Below are positions 26,650-34,887 of a DNA stretch of 64,000 nt, piece by piece. The DNA comes from AP-15 sp963732095. Lineage in GTDB: Bacteria; Pseudomonadota; Alphaproteobacteria; ATCC43930; CGMCC-115725. Positions within the stretch are counted from its first letter, which is position 1. The number at the start of each line of letters is the position of its first letter. Location: positions 119,479-183,478 of the forward strand of contig CAVSZA010000051.1 of NCBI GenBank assembly GCA_963732095.1, given 5' to 3'. Under the pieces are notes generated by a model, which worked only from the letters and a program-made list of their open reading frames with translations, did not search any database and was not told the DNA's origin. The position numbers were made by a program, and so were the translations under genes.

Positions 26650-28467
26650 CTATCCCCGGCCCACGATGCCGCTGGCGGCACCGGGGTCATAGCCGGCGGC
26701 CACGTGTACGTCGACGACGCACACCTTGCCGGCGCGGACCGCGGCGACGGCTTCGTTGAGGGCCGGCAGAAGACGGCGCGGATCGTCGATTGGCCCGATG
26801 CCGATGCAGCCCTGAGCGCGGGCCATCGCGGCGAGATCGATGTCCGGATCGCGGATGGCCTGGCCGATCCAGCGGTTTTCGGGCGGACGGCCGCGCTCGC
26901 GGGCGACACGCTCCTGGTGCAGCTCGTCATTGAAGAACGAGCGGTTATTGGCGAGCACGATCAGCAGCGGGATGCCGTTGCGCACTGCGGTCCACAGCGC
27001 GGTGACCCCCATCAGGAAATCGCCGTCGCCGAGCACCGCGACCGGCAGCCGCTCGCCGTCGCGCAAGGCCAATGCCGCGCCGACCGCCATCCCCGGTCCC
27101 GATCCGATCCCGCCGCCGCCATCGGCGCCGAGAAAGTCGAGTGGGTGCCGGAAATCCCACAGATGCTCGCCCCAGCTGAGCGGCAGTCGGATCATCGAGA
27201 CCGGTGCGCCGGCCAGCGCCGCCTTCAGCGCCGTTGCCAATAACGGCACCTCGATGATCGAGGCGGTTTCGAGCGCGGACAGCGGCGGCGGACCGCGCCG
27301 TTCGCGCATCGGCGGCAATGGCGGTGCATTCGGCCGTAATCGTTTGATTGCGGCCAGTAGCGCCGGCACTGCCGCGTCGGGCTCGGCCAAGAGATAGACA
27401 TCGGCAGGCGGCAGGCCCTGATAGTCCATACTCCAGCCATTGTGGACATACTGGTCGACCGAGACCTGGATCACCTTGCCGGCCGGTGCTTTGCCGCGGC
27501 ACGCGCCCTTCAATGTCCCGGCAAGATCGATCCAGTCGAGGCTCAGGATCACATCCGCCGCCGCGACCAGCTCGGCGCCGGTCGGCGACAGCGAGGTCGC
27601 GGGGCCGGCGGCATGCAGCGGGTGGTCGGTCGGAAAAGCAGCGCCTGCCTTGCGGTCGGTCATCACCCGTGCCCCAATCGCCTCGGCGAGCTCGACCCGC
27701 GGTTGCCACGCCCCCGGGTCACGCGAGGCGCGCCCCATCAGGATGACGGGACGCTGAGCACGGGCGAGGAGCTCGGCAGCCTGGCGCAGCGCTCGACCGG
27801 CCGGTTCCAAGGGCGCCGGTGGAGCAAACCGGCCGGTCTCCGGATCTGGCGGCGCGGCCGCGATCTCGTCTTCCTGCAATTCCAGGTTCAAGTTGATGTA
27901 GACGGGCCCGCATGGCGCGGTCTGCGTAATCATATTGGCTCGCAGGAGCGCCTCCTGCGCCGCCCCGATCGAAGACGGCTGATCATCCCATTTGGTGTAG
28001 TTGCGGATCAGCGCCCCCTGATCGCGCACCGTGTGGATCCACTCGATCCACGGCCGGCGCCGCACCGCATCGACCGCTCCGGTGGCGCCGAGGACGATCA
28101 TCGGCACGCGGTCGCACCAGGCATTGAAGATCGCCATTGTCGCGTGCATCAGTCCGACATTGGCGTGCGCGATCACCGCGAGTGGGCGGCCCGTTACCTT
28201 GGCGTAGCCATGCGCCAAGGCGACCGCGCTCTCTTCGTGCAGGCACAGCAGCATGCGCGGTCGCGTATTGCCGAGATAATTGACGATGCTGTCGTGCAGG
28301 CCGCGATAGCTCGACCCTGGGTTGAGCGCGACATAGGGAATATCCAGCTCGCGCAGCATCGCCGCGATCGCATCGCTGCCCCAGATCCGCGCCGAGGGCT
28401 GGCTCGGCAGCGGCCGATCGATCTCGTTGCCGGCAGCCTCGACCGGCCTTGCGGACGGATCATCCAT
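26650..28467 (-). CDS. ThDP-dependent enzyme (acetolactate synthase / benzoylformate decarboxylase-like)
   Basis: This 605-residue protein has three ThDP-enzyme domains. The N-terminal pyrimidine domain carries the catalytic Glu (CLHEESAVALAHGYA). The middle domain covers about 225-370. The C-terminal pyrophosphate domain has GDGDF from residue 480 and its partner VLANNRSFFNDE. Acetolactate synthases are usually part of ilv operons, but this gene is solitary, and relatives include benzoylformate decarboxylase, oxalyl-CoA decarboxylase and sulfopyruvate decarboxylase. A 2-oxo acid substrate is therefore likely but unspecified. The start at 28467 leaves a 23-bp gap after the SnoaL-like gene's stop, so the two share a strand and possibly a transcript. 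Confidence 0.85.
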   Translation of the reverse strand: MDDPSARPVEAAGNEIDRPLPSQPSARIWGSDAIAAMLRELDIPYVALNPGSSYRGLHDSIVNYLGNTRPRMLLCLHEESAVALAHGYAKVTGRPLAVIAHANVGLMHATMAIFNAWCDRVPMIVLGATGAVDAVRRRPWIEWIHTVRDQGALIRNYTKWDDQPSSIGAAQEALLRANMITQTAPCGPVYINLNLELQEDEIAAAPPDPETGRFAPPAPLEPAGRALRQAAELLARAQRPVILMGRASRDPGAWQPRVELAEAIGARVMTDRKAGAAFPTDHPLHAAGPATSLSPTGAELVAAADVILSLDWIDLAGTLKGACRGKAPAGKVIQVSVDQYVHNGWSMDYQGLPPADVYLLAEPDAAVPALLAAIKRLRPNAPPLPPMRERRGPPPLSALETASIIEVPLLATALKAALAGAPVSMIRLPLSWGEHLWDFRHPLDFLGADGGGGIGSGPGMAVGAALALRDGERLPVAVLGDGDFLMGVTALWTAVRNGIPLLIVLANNRSFFNDELHQERVARERGRPPENRWIGQAIRDPDIDLAAMARAQGCIGIGPIDDPRRLLPALNEAVAAVRAGKVCVVDVHVAAGYDPGAASGIVGRG

Positions 28468-28490
28468 CGTTTCCCTCCTCGAATGGCACG

Positions 28491-28916
28491 TTACTTGTCG
28501 GTGTTCCAGATGTCGGTCGCAAGCTTCCAGTCGCGGCCGACTTTGCGCCAGACGACAACGTATTTCCCGACGACTTCCTGTGGCGGCTGCGATTTCGTCT
28601 TCAAGGTGACCGTGCCGATTTCACGCGCCGCCGAGCGGCCGAGCGGAAGGACGTCGACCGTCGTTAGCTTGGCGTCACCCATCTGCTGCGCCGCTTGGCG
28701 CCAGAATCCCTCGATCGCGGCGCGCCCCTTGACCATTGCCGAGCCTGGTGGGAGGACATAGGCGTCCTCGGTATAGAGCGCCGCGACCGCGGCGGCGTCG
28801 CCCTTGTTGAAAGCCGCCGTCCAGACGTCGTTGAGCTTCTCGATTGTCGCTTTGCTCTGGGCGACTGCCGGCGAGCCGAGGCTCAGCAGACCCATGACCA
28901 TCACAATCCGCCACAT
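28491..28916 (-). CDS. Secreted SnoaL-like / DUF4440 protein
   Basis: This 141-residue protein has a signal peptide (MWRIVMVMGLLSLGSPAVAQ) followed by an NTF2-like cone fold typical of SgcJ/EcaC and DUF4440 proteins: LNDVWTAAFNKGDAAAVAALYTEDAYVLPPGS and a C-terminal YVVVWRKVGRDWKLATDIWN. ATG at 28916 is supported by a GGAGGAGGAGGA ribosome site. The frame is open far upstream but without a start of this quality. The function of such small pocket proteins is usually unknown; periplasmic binding or isomerase roles have been suggested for relatives. Confidence 0.85.
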   Translation of the reverse strand: MWRIVMVMGLLSLGSPAVAQSKATIEKLNDVWTAAFNKGDAAAVAALYTEDAYVLPPGSAMVKGRAAIEGFWRQAAQQMGDAKLTTVDVLPLGRSAAREIGTVTLKTKSQPPQEVVGKYVVVWRKVGRDWKLATDIWNTDK

Positions 28917-28919
28917 CGC

Positions 28920-29302
28920 GCTCCTCCTCCTCCTGTCGACCGATCTTCCCCCGAGTTCGGCGCGGGCGCAACGTTCACGCGACCGTCGTGCCGCCGTCGA
29001 TGATGGTACTCCGCCGCCGCGATTTTCCCTGCCTATAGGGAAGCAGTAGGGAATTGTGACGCCCGAGCCACGGCAACCCCGACAAGACGCGCAACCAGCC
29101 TGAGGGCAAGGGCGAAAATCCACACGAGCATGGCGAACCGATAACACGCCGTTGCGGCAATTTTGCGGAGGGCGAAACATGCGGCAGGCAGACGAGACTG
29201 GGCGCGAGATCGGCGTTGCGCTTGCAACGCCACCCAATACCCCTCGCCCCCTGCGGGGAGAGGATCGGGGTGAGGCGTTTTTCCGGCCGCATGGCCTGCG
29301 AG
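28920..29302. other. Gene-free gap with a short CCCCTCGCCCC hairpin
   Basis: No convincing coding sequence is seen. At 29240-29276 there is a CCCCTCGCCCCCTGCGGGGA hairpin with a GGATCGGGGTGAG tail, a short relative of the compound palindromes found near the ABC operons. The segment separates intact genes on the left from the scrambled island on the right. Confidence 0.55.
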
Positions 29303-29755
29303 TTATGGAGCGAGCGCCGTCAAAGCGTTGTAGTCCGGAATGGGCCGACCTTCCGGATGTAGAGGTTGACTGCACACATGACTGGCAGCGGCGTCGAAAT
29401 GAGCCTGGATGCGCTGGTTGACGGCTGTCTCTGTTCCCCAAGCCACCATTGCGTCGAGGAACCGATTGCTGCCGCCGTTGTCTAAGTCTTCATCGGTAAA
29501 ACCAAGGCGCTTCCAGTTGTTATGATAGTTTGACAGCGACAAGTAAAACGCCATCGCTTGGCGGGCAATTTCACGCGCCTTGCCAGGCTCTGCCACGAGG
29601 AGCACTTTTTGCTCGACACAAACCCATTTATCGCGGCCGATGATGGCACGAGCAGATGCAGTGTGCTCGGGCGTCACATTGTAAGGGTGGACGCCCGCAG
29701 TTCGCTCGCCGCCCAACGCGGTCATCTGCGGCCCTAACGCTGCGAGAACAATGGG
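29303..29755 (-). pseudogene. LLM-class flavin-dependent oxidoreductase, C-terminal remnant
   Basis: About 150 residues match the C-terminal part of TIGR03620-type flavin-dependent oxidoreductases: PIVLAALGPQM, ERTAGVHPYNVTPEHT, EQKVLLVAEPGKAREIARQAM, YHNNWKRLGFTDEDLDNGGSNRFLDAMVAWG and HVCSQPL. The TIM-barrel first half is missing: an in-frame TAG and unrelated sequence lie just upstream of the PIVLAALG motif. The break is near 29760, beside the recombinase gene, so deletion or insertion linked to the mobile island is likely. It is not expected to be functional. Confidence 0.8.
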
Positions 29756-30013
29756 TGACGACGATGGCCGGCCCTACGCGGTGGCTAGGATGCATGCGGA
29801 ATACAGGGCACGCAAGGTTGCAGCAGATCGCGAGAAGATAATCCAGGCCGCGAATGCGAGGACCCGGTGGGTCGATCGTGACGCTTTCGCGCGGAGGGGT
29901 CATTCGCCGCAGCGCGTCAGACAGTCTGCTCTATCCCAACTCGGTGGGCTGATTTAGGTGACGTGCCGACTCAAGACTTCCGGGAAAAGTTCTTGCCCCA
30001 ACCCGATCAATGG

Positions 30014-30030
30014 GTTACGGTTCCCGTAAC
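30014..30030. promoter_or_regulatory. 17-bp palindrome just upstream of the recombinase start
   Basis: GTTACGG-TTC-CCGTAAC has perfect 7-bp arms and a 3-bp centre, and ends two bases before the ATG at 30033. It could be an autoregulatory operator or part of a recombination site for the serine recombinase. Its overlap with the ribosome-binding region favours autorepression. Confidence 0.5.
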
Positions 30031-30032
30031 AT

Positions 30033-30605
30033 ATGATCAAAACGCACCCGCAAAACCGCCGTCTCGGATATGCCCGCGTCAGCACCTACGGGCAGACCCT
30101 CGACGCCCAGCTTGAGCAGTTGCGCGCCGAGGGATGCAGCAGGATTTACCGCGAGAAGGTGACGGGCGCGCATAACGACCGGCGCGAGCTTCTCCAAATG
30201 CTCAAGGGCCTCGCGCCCGGCGACGTGGTGACGGTGACGCGGATCGACCGCCTCGCGCGCAGCACCTTCGACCTGTTCGCCATCGTCAAGCAGATCGTGG
30301 ATCTCAAGGCGCAATTCCGCTCGCTTTCCGAGCCGTGGGCCGACACCGGCACCAGCACCGGGCGACTGATGCTCGCTGTCCTTAGAGGCCTCGCCGACGT
30401 GGAGCGCGATCTTATCCGCACCCGCACTGCCGAAGGCCGCAGCCGGGCGCAGAAGCGCGGCCAGCACATGGGGCGGCCGCCGAAACTTACCGACGCGCAG
30501 AAGGCCGAGGCTCGGCGGCGACGGGCGGAGGGCGCGACGCTCGCCGAACTCGCGCGTAGCTACGGCGTGGGCAAGAGTACGATTTCAAGGCTCACCACTC
30601 ATTGA
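30033..30605 (+). CDS. Serine recombinase, resolvase/invertase family
   Basis: This 190-residue resolvase has the nucleophile motif GYARVSTYGQ (catalytic Ser17), the RIDRLARS segment, the long E helix with GRLMLAVLRGLADVERDLI and RTAEGRSRAQKRGQHMGRPPKLT, then a C-terminal Hin-type helix-turn-helix (TLAELARSYGVGKSTISRL). Length and motifs match Tn3-type resolvases and DNA invertases. No Tn3 transposase or invertible flank is visible. It lies between a truncated flavoenzyme gene and an IS110 element and marks a mobile island. Confidence 0.92.
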   Translation: MIKTHPQNRRLGYARVSTYGQTLDAQLEQLRAEGCSRIYREKVTGAHNDRRELLQMLKGLAPGDVVTVTRIDRLARSTFDLFAIVKQIVDLKAQFRSLSEPWADTGTSTGRLMLAVLRGLADVERDLIRTRTAEGRSRAQKRGQHMGRPPKLTDAQKAEARRRRAEGATLAELARSYGVGKSTISRLTTH

Positions 30606-30659
30606 GATTTTGCCAGGTTTGAATGAACGCTGCGCAAGAGCTTTTCCAATTAGCCCCCG

Positions 30660-30885
30660 ACCGAAGTCCCCGACCCGCAGGATATGAAACGGGTTGGGGT
30701 GTTGGGTAAGCTGCCGTCGCGCCGTCGGCGCAAAGGTCGGTGTCATCTTGGTGCGAGCGAGCCCGTCAGTTAGTCGGACCCGGAATCCTTGAGCACCCCA
30801 GATTGTGTCACGGGTTGGCGACAGCCCCCGGAGCACGAGTTCTAGATTTCGACAACGAGGGTTCCAAGCCGACGGCATTTAAGGA
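30660..30885 (+). ncRNA. Candidate IS110 bridge RNA
   Basis: The leader between the recombinase and transposase genes is non-coding and strongly structured. It has a 10-bp stem (30668-30677 with 30690-30699, one G-U pair), then a larger bulged loop closed by GGTGC 30750-30754 and GCACC 30793-30797, then a TGTC/GACA hairpin. IS110-group elements encode a bridge RNA in this position, with one hairpin followed by target- and donor-binding loops. Assignment is by position and foldability only. Confidence 0.4.
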
Positions 30886-30891
30886 GAAGCG

Positions 30892-32130
30892 ATGGAAGTT
30901 CTGCATCCGCATTGTGCTGGCCTTGATGTTCACAAGGATACAGTGGTGGCTTGCGTGCGTCATATGGTGGACGGCGCGGTGAAGAGAGAAGTCCGCACGT
31001 TCAAGACGACGACCAAGGATCTCATGGCATTGTCGGAATGGTTGTCGGCCGAAGGCTGCACGCATGTCGCCATGGAAGCGACGGGCATTTACTGGAAGCC
31101 GGTATGGCATATTCTTGCAGACGGCGAGTTCAACCTGGTGCTAGCGAACGCCGCGCATGTTAAGAACGTGCCGGGCCGCAAGACCGACGTCAATGACGCC
31201 ACTTGGTTAGCCGATCTGATGGCACATGGGTTGATCCGAGGCAGCTTCGTCCCGGACGAACCGACGCAGGAGATGCGCAATTTCTTGCGAACCCGCAAGC
31301 AGTTCGTCCGTGAGCGGAGCAGTCATGTCCAGCGGATCCAGAAGACACTGGAGGATGCCAACATCAAGCTCGATTCGGTCATCACCGACATCATGGGCCT
31401 CTCCGGCCGCCGGATGATCGAGGCTTTGATCGCCGGTGAGACCGATCCGTTCGCATTGGCGGTCCTGGCCCACCGGCGCATCCGGGCATCGCAAGCCGAG
31501 CTTGAGGCGGCGCTGCGTGGCCGGGTGACTGACCATCATCGGTTTATGCTGCGGCTGCTCCTCCAACATATCGATGCGATCGACGCCGCCATCGGCCAGA
31601 TCGATCAGGAGGTCGACGCCCATGTCGAGCCCTTTCGCAGCGCGATCGAGATCCTGAGCTCCATCCCCGGTGTCAGCGATCTCAGCGCCGGGGTCATTGT
31701 TGCCGAGATCGGCATCGACATGAACCGCTTCCCGACCGAAGGTCATTTGATCTCATGGGCCGGCCTGTGTCCCAGGAACGACGAAAGCGCCGGCAAGCGT
31801 CGATCCACCCGCATGCGCAAGGGCGCCCCTTGGCTGAAAACCACCCTCATCCAATGCGCCTGGGCCGCCGCAAGAACCAAGGGCAGCTACCTTCAGGCCC
31901 AGTTCCAGCGTTTGCGAGCCCGACGAGGAGCGAAGAAGGCGATCGGCGCCGTTGCTGCATCGGTTCTCACCGCTGCGTACCACATGCTAAAGAACGGCAC
32001 TCTGTACGAGGACCTCGGCGCCCACCACTTCGATAGCCGTGCGAAAGGCAAGCAAGTCCTTCGCCTCGTCAGCCGCATCCAAAACCTTGGCTTTGCCGTC
32101 CAGATCACGCCAATCGGGGCAGCAGCATGA
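30892..32130 (+). CDS. IS110-family transposase
   Basis: This 412-residue DEDD transposase starts at ATG 30892 after AAGGAGAAGCG. The N-terminal RuvC-like domain shows GLDVHKD (Asp12), MEATG (Glu62) and KTDVNDA (Asp99, Asp102). A coiled middle is followed by the C-terminal Transposase_20 domain (LSSIPGVSDLSAGVIVAEIG, SWAGLCPRNDESAGKRR, RKGAPWLKTTLIQCAWAA), which in this family supplies a conserved serine. The gene appears intact with no frame damage, so the element could still be active. It uses an RNA-guided seek-and-strand-exchange mechanism in characterised relatives. Confidence 0.95.
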   Translation: MEVLHPHCAGLDVHKDTVVACVRHMVDGAVKREVRTFKTTTKDLMALSEWLSAEGCTHVAMEATGIYWKPVWHILADGEFNLVLANAAHVKNVPGRKTDVNDATWLADLMAHGLIRGSFVPDEPTQEMRNFLRTRKQFVRERSSHVQRIQKTLEDANIKLDSVITDIMGLSGRRMIEALIAGETDPFALAVLAHRRIRASQAELEAALRGRVTDHHRFMLRLLLQHIDAIDAAIGQIDQEVDAHVEPFRSAIEILSSIPGVSDLSAGVIVAEIGIDMNRFPTEGHLISWAGLCPRNDESAGKRRSTRMRKGAPWLKTTLIQCAWAAARTKGSYLQAQFQRLRARRGAKKAIGAVAASVLTAAYHMLKNGTLYEDLGAHHFDSRAKGKQVLRLVSRIQNLGFAVQITPIGAAA

Positions 32131-32201
32131 TGTCGTTACCACAAGCCCTGACGTCCAGCCGGCCCAGCCGCTGGATTCACATGCCGCCGGACGGCGGCAG
32201 A

Positions 32202-32234
32202 ATCGAGGGCAGTCGCCCTCGATTTGTTTCGTTC
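32202..32234 (+). terminator. Rho-independent terminator after the IS110 gene
   Basis: A perfect 9-bp stem ATCGAGGGC / GCCCTCGAT (32202-32210 and 32215-32223) with an AGTC loop is followed by TTGTTTCGTTCT. It lies about 70 bp past the transposase stop and probably terminates its transcript. Confidence 0.7.
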
Positions 32235-32281
32235 TAGCTGATACCGCGGCGGGTGCTCGGACTCGTTTGCAAGAACGGGCC

Positions 32282-32615
32282 ATCAGCGAGCCGCTTCGCA
32301 TGTTGCGCCAAGTTTGCGATGAAATCGGACGCGCGTGGTCAGGTTCAAACACTGGCTATCAGGCGACGGTTTATTATGCCGGCCTTCAGCCCAAACCACC
32401 CTATGCGCCTGAATGTTGTGCATGAGGCGGGCTTATTTCAAAGCCGCCTTGGTTTCAGAAAAGCGATCATCCTGCTAGAGGAAGGATGCGAAGACTTCTC
32501 TAACGTACATGGCCTAGGGCACATTCCGTTTCCAAAGGGAAATATTTGTGCGCAATTTGAGAAAATACGCCGGGTTCTTGAACGAGAAAGAGTCATCTTA
32601 GCTGGCTCGCGATAA
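32282..32615 (+). pseudogene. TIR-like (PF10137/CAP12-type) nucleotide-binding effector, internally deleted remnant
   Basis: Two pieces of one protein are fused out of frame. The first (32282 to about 32405) reads ISEPLRMLRQVCDEIGRAWSGSN and GYQATVYYAGLQPKPP, an N-terminal segment found with this family. The second, in another frame from about 32406 to 32615, reads LNVVHEAGLFQSRLGFRKA, LLEEGCEDFSNVHGLGHIPFPKGNI and FEKIRRVLERE, the conserved tail of TIR-like predicted nucleotide-binding proteins. The central part is deleted and the beginning is cut by the IS110 element. Relatives act as NAD-depleting effectors in antiphage signalling. This copy is dead. Confidence 0.75.
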
Positions 32616-32736
32616 TACTCACTTCTTCGTGCGTTGCAGGTGTGGATTTTGCGTCGTTTGTCGGTTGAACAGCCCGCCTACTCTACTCTGCGATGGCGTG
32701 AATTTTCCAGACGTCGATTTAGCGACGTTTTCACCC

Positions 32737-33518
32737 TCACCGTTCCAGCCCACCAACAGACGCTTGTGGCGCGGGCAGTACGACCGGGCCGGGAGGGCCG
32801 CCCGACCAGCCATCTTGGCATTCCACCCCATCATTGGGTGTCAAACTGTTGTTCAAAAAACCAGTAATATACCCGCCGCAACGCTGAGCGAATTGTTCTG
32901 TCCCCGCAGCCCAATGCTCAGTCAATCCGCGAGGCTGATCAAAAACCGCAAACGGCACTCCCCGGCGGGCAAGAGCATTGTTTGACGCATCGCCACGCCC
33001 GCCCGGATCGAAATCGCCCCATGGAAAAAAAACAGCACCACCTTTGCTCTTTGGATACCTTCAAGCAACGGATAAAGTCGCGTCGCGTTCAAGCGCCAAC
33101 TGTCATAGTATTCAGAGAAATTGCCGAATGCAGGGGCCGTCGCAATAACGGTATCGATCTCGTTAGTCTCGTCCGCAGCCATCAAGGCTATGAAAGCGCC
33201 GAAGGATTGACCAGCGAGAGCCACTTTACGGTAACCGTCCTGCTTTAGTTTATTCACTTCCTCAACAAGACGGTGTGTCGATGCAGGCAGCTTGTCGCCA
33301 TCCCGCATGCGATTGAAGCGATAGGTATCCCAACCGCCTTGGTGTAGATTCCAGACATAAGGCGGCGTCGGCGACTTCGAATCTTCGACCTCATTACTGT
33401 GTCCGTGAGTTCAGATCACGGCCCCGATTGCTTTCTCGGGGCCGAATTGCGGCGTGGCAGGATACGCAGGAGCAAGCGCGGTTTGGGCATGTGCGGCAGC
33501 GGCAAAAGCAAGAACCAC
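32737..33518 (-). pseudogene. Secreted alpha/beta hydrolase, decayed
   Basis: The conceptual product has a secretion-like leader (VVLAFAAAAHAQTALAP), PQFGPEKAIGAVI, then an in-frame TGA (33411-33413) where a residue before THGHSNEVED is expected. A good hydrolase core with the nucleophile elbow GQSFGAF follows. A frameshift near 33017-33022, next to an A8 run on the + strand, then leads into DFDPGGRGDASNNALARRGVPFAVFDQPRGLTEHWAAGTEQFAQ. The N-terminal start is also unclear (only GTG at 33518). Three lesions in one gene indicate true decay. It resembles dienelactone-hydrolase-like esterases. Confidence 0.7.
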
Positions 33519-33880
33519 CCCGCTATTTCAGACAAGCAAAGCGGCGCGGGCGAAAGTATCGTGTATAAAATCCATGTGCGCGTTTGAACATGTTTTAATA
33601 AAAACCATCGCAATTCTTCAAATGCGACGTAAAATAATATTTTCACCAAACACCGAATTTTTGGTTAATTCCGGTCTCGCCCGCTCAACCCCATATCGTC
33701 AATTTTCCAACATCCCAGTTATCGGACACATTTTCTGTAATCGACGACGGTTTTGAAGTCATAAGCTTGTGATGGCTAACGCGGCAGGTCGACGCCGATA
33801 CTCGGTTCATCCTCAGTAAGCCGCGAAAATCGAGCCTTAACTCCGCGATGCGTTCTCGGTACTTTCCCGCTACGCTCAAA
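33519..33880. other. AT-richer non-coding stretch
   Basis: This segment is markedly richer in A and T than its surroundings, particularly about 33580-33760, and holds no supported gene. The change in composition suggests foreign or degenerate DNA in the island. Confidence 0.5.
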
Positions 33881-33885
33881 GATCA

Positions 33886-33966
33886 GTGCTTGCGCCGTGC
33901 TTGGAACGTCTCTCCGACCTCGACCGTCCGGACGATCTGGCGCGCTGGCGCGGGCCGCCGGAATGA
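33886..33966 (+). pseudogene. C-terminal remnant of a DUF2064/TIGR04282-type glycosyltransferase
   Basis: A short frame reads LAPCLERLSDLDRPDDLARWRG and stops 11 bases before the next gene. LxDLDxPDDLARW is the typical end of TIGR04282 proteins, which are usually encoded immediately upstream of TIGR04283 glycosyltransferases such as the one that follows. The rest of the gene is absent. Assignment rests on about 25 residues and gene order. Confidence 0.45.
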
Positions 33967-33976
33967 GCCGAAAGCG

Positions 33977-34692
33977 ATGACTGGGGTCGCCATCGTCATC
34001 CCCATGCTGAACGAGGCGGCGGGACTGCCGCGGCTATTGCGCTCGCTCGCCGTGCTCGAGCCGCTGCTGGCGGTGGATGGCGGCAGCGCCGACGCCTCCG
34101 TCGCCATCGCGGAGGCGGCCGGGCTGCTTGTCGTCCGGCACGAGACCCATGGCCGGGCGGCGGCGATCAACCGTGGCGTGCAGGAAGCCACGGCACCGAT
34201 CATCTGCGTGCTGCACGCCGACACCTTGCTGCCCGACGACGCGATTGCCGTGATGCGCAGGGTGCTCGCGGATCCCGGGACCGTCCTGGCCGGCTTCACC
34301 CCTCTGCTCAGCGGGCCGGACCAGGTCCGTTGGGGGACCAGCTTCCACAGCTGGATCAAGACCTGGTACGCGCCACTGCTGTTCCGGCCGCAACTCTTCC
34401 TGCGCGGCGTGCGGCTGCTATTCGGCGACCACGCCATGTTCTTCCGCCGCGCCGATTTCCTGGCCGTCGGCGGCTGCGACCCCAGGCTGCTGGTCATGGA
34501 GGAGGCGGATTTGTGCATCCGCTTCCACCGGCTCGGCCGAACCCGCCTCGTCAACCGCGTGGTGATCACCTCCGATCGCCGGGTCGCCGCCTGGGGCGCT
34601 TTGCGAGCGAACTGGATCTACCTCAAGGTCGGAGCACGCTGGGGCTCGGCTTTCGCAAAGGGCTGGAGCGGCGCTACCCCGACGTGCGCTGA
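33977..34692 (+). pseudogene. TIGR04283-type glycosyltransferase, family 2, with 3' frameshift
   Basis: The GT-A fold is clear from ATG 33977: VAIVIPMLNEAAGLPRLLRSL, AVDGGSADASV, HETHGRAAAINRG, LHADTLLPDDAI, MEEADLCIRF. The normal ending GLGFRKGLERRYPDVR followed by TGA (34690-34692) is present but one base out of frame. Adding one G in the GGGG run near 34641 joins it. In the current reading the protein continues into 40 unrelated residues to 34813. Members occur in lipid or arsenosugar-related clusters; its role here is unknown. Confidence 0.75.
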
Positions 34693-34887
34693 ACCGTTCG
34701 CCCGCGCAGACAGCCTGTGGCGATGCCGTGGTCGATCAGCCGTTCCAGGAAGGCCCGAGGCGATGCGGTTGAGCGCACCTAGCCGGCGCAGTAACACCGG
34801 TTTGACCACGTAGGCCTTGAGCAATCCTGCCTCCGCCAATGGCCGATCCAGGCGTCGCCCAACTCGGCTGGTAACGTTCGCCGTACC

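Larger units (their letters stand above)
30610..32240 (+). mobile_element. IS110-family insertion sequence (ends approximate)
   Basis: The element consists of a structured non-coding left segment (about 30610-30891), the transposase gene, and a short right segment ending around a 9-bp terminator hairpin (32202-32223). IS110 elements usually lack terminal inverted repeats and target duplications, so the ends cannot be fixed by eye. The right boundary must be before about 32280, where homology to a disrupted TIR-like gene begins. Confidence 0.7.

Noticed and set aside
29751..29957. A 68-residue plus-strand frame before the recombinase.
   Set aside because: No motif and no good ribosome site; its first bases overlap the flavoenzyme remnant on the other strand.
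32629..32985. Plus-strand 118-codon frame downstream of the TIR-like remnant.
   Set aside because: It lies antisense to the recognisable alpha/beta hydrolase remnant and contains no motif of its own.
34618..34839. A minus-strand frame reading AEAGLLKAYVVKPVLLRRLGALNRIASG.
   Set aside because: It may be the tail of some lost gene, since a shifted frame continues FLERLIDHGIATGCLRGRTV, but no family could be recognised and it overlaps the glycosyltransferase 3' end.
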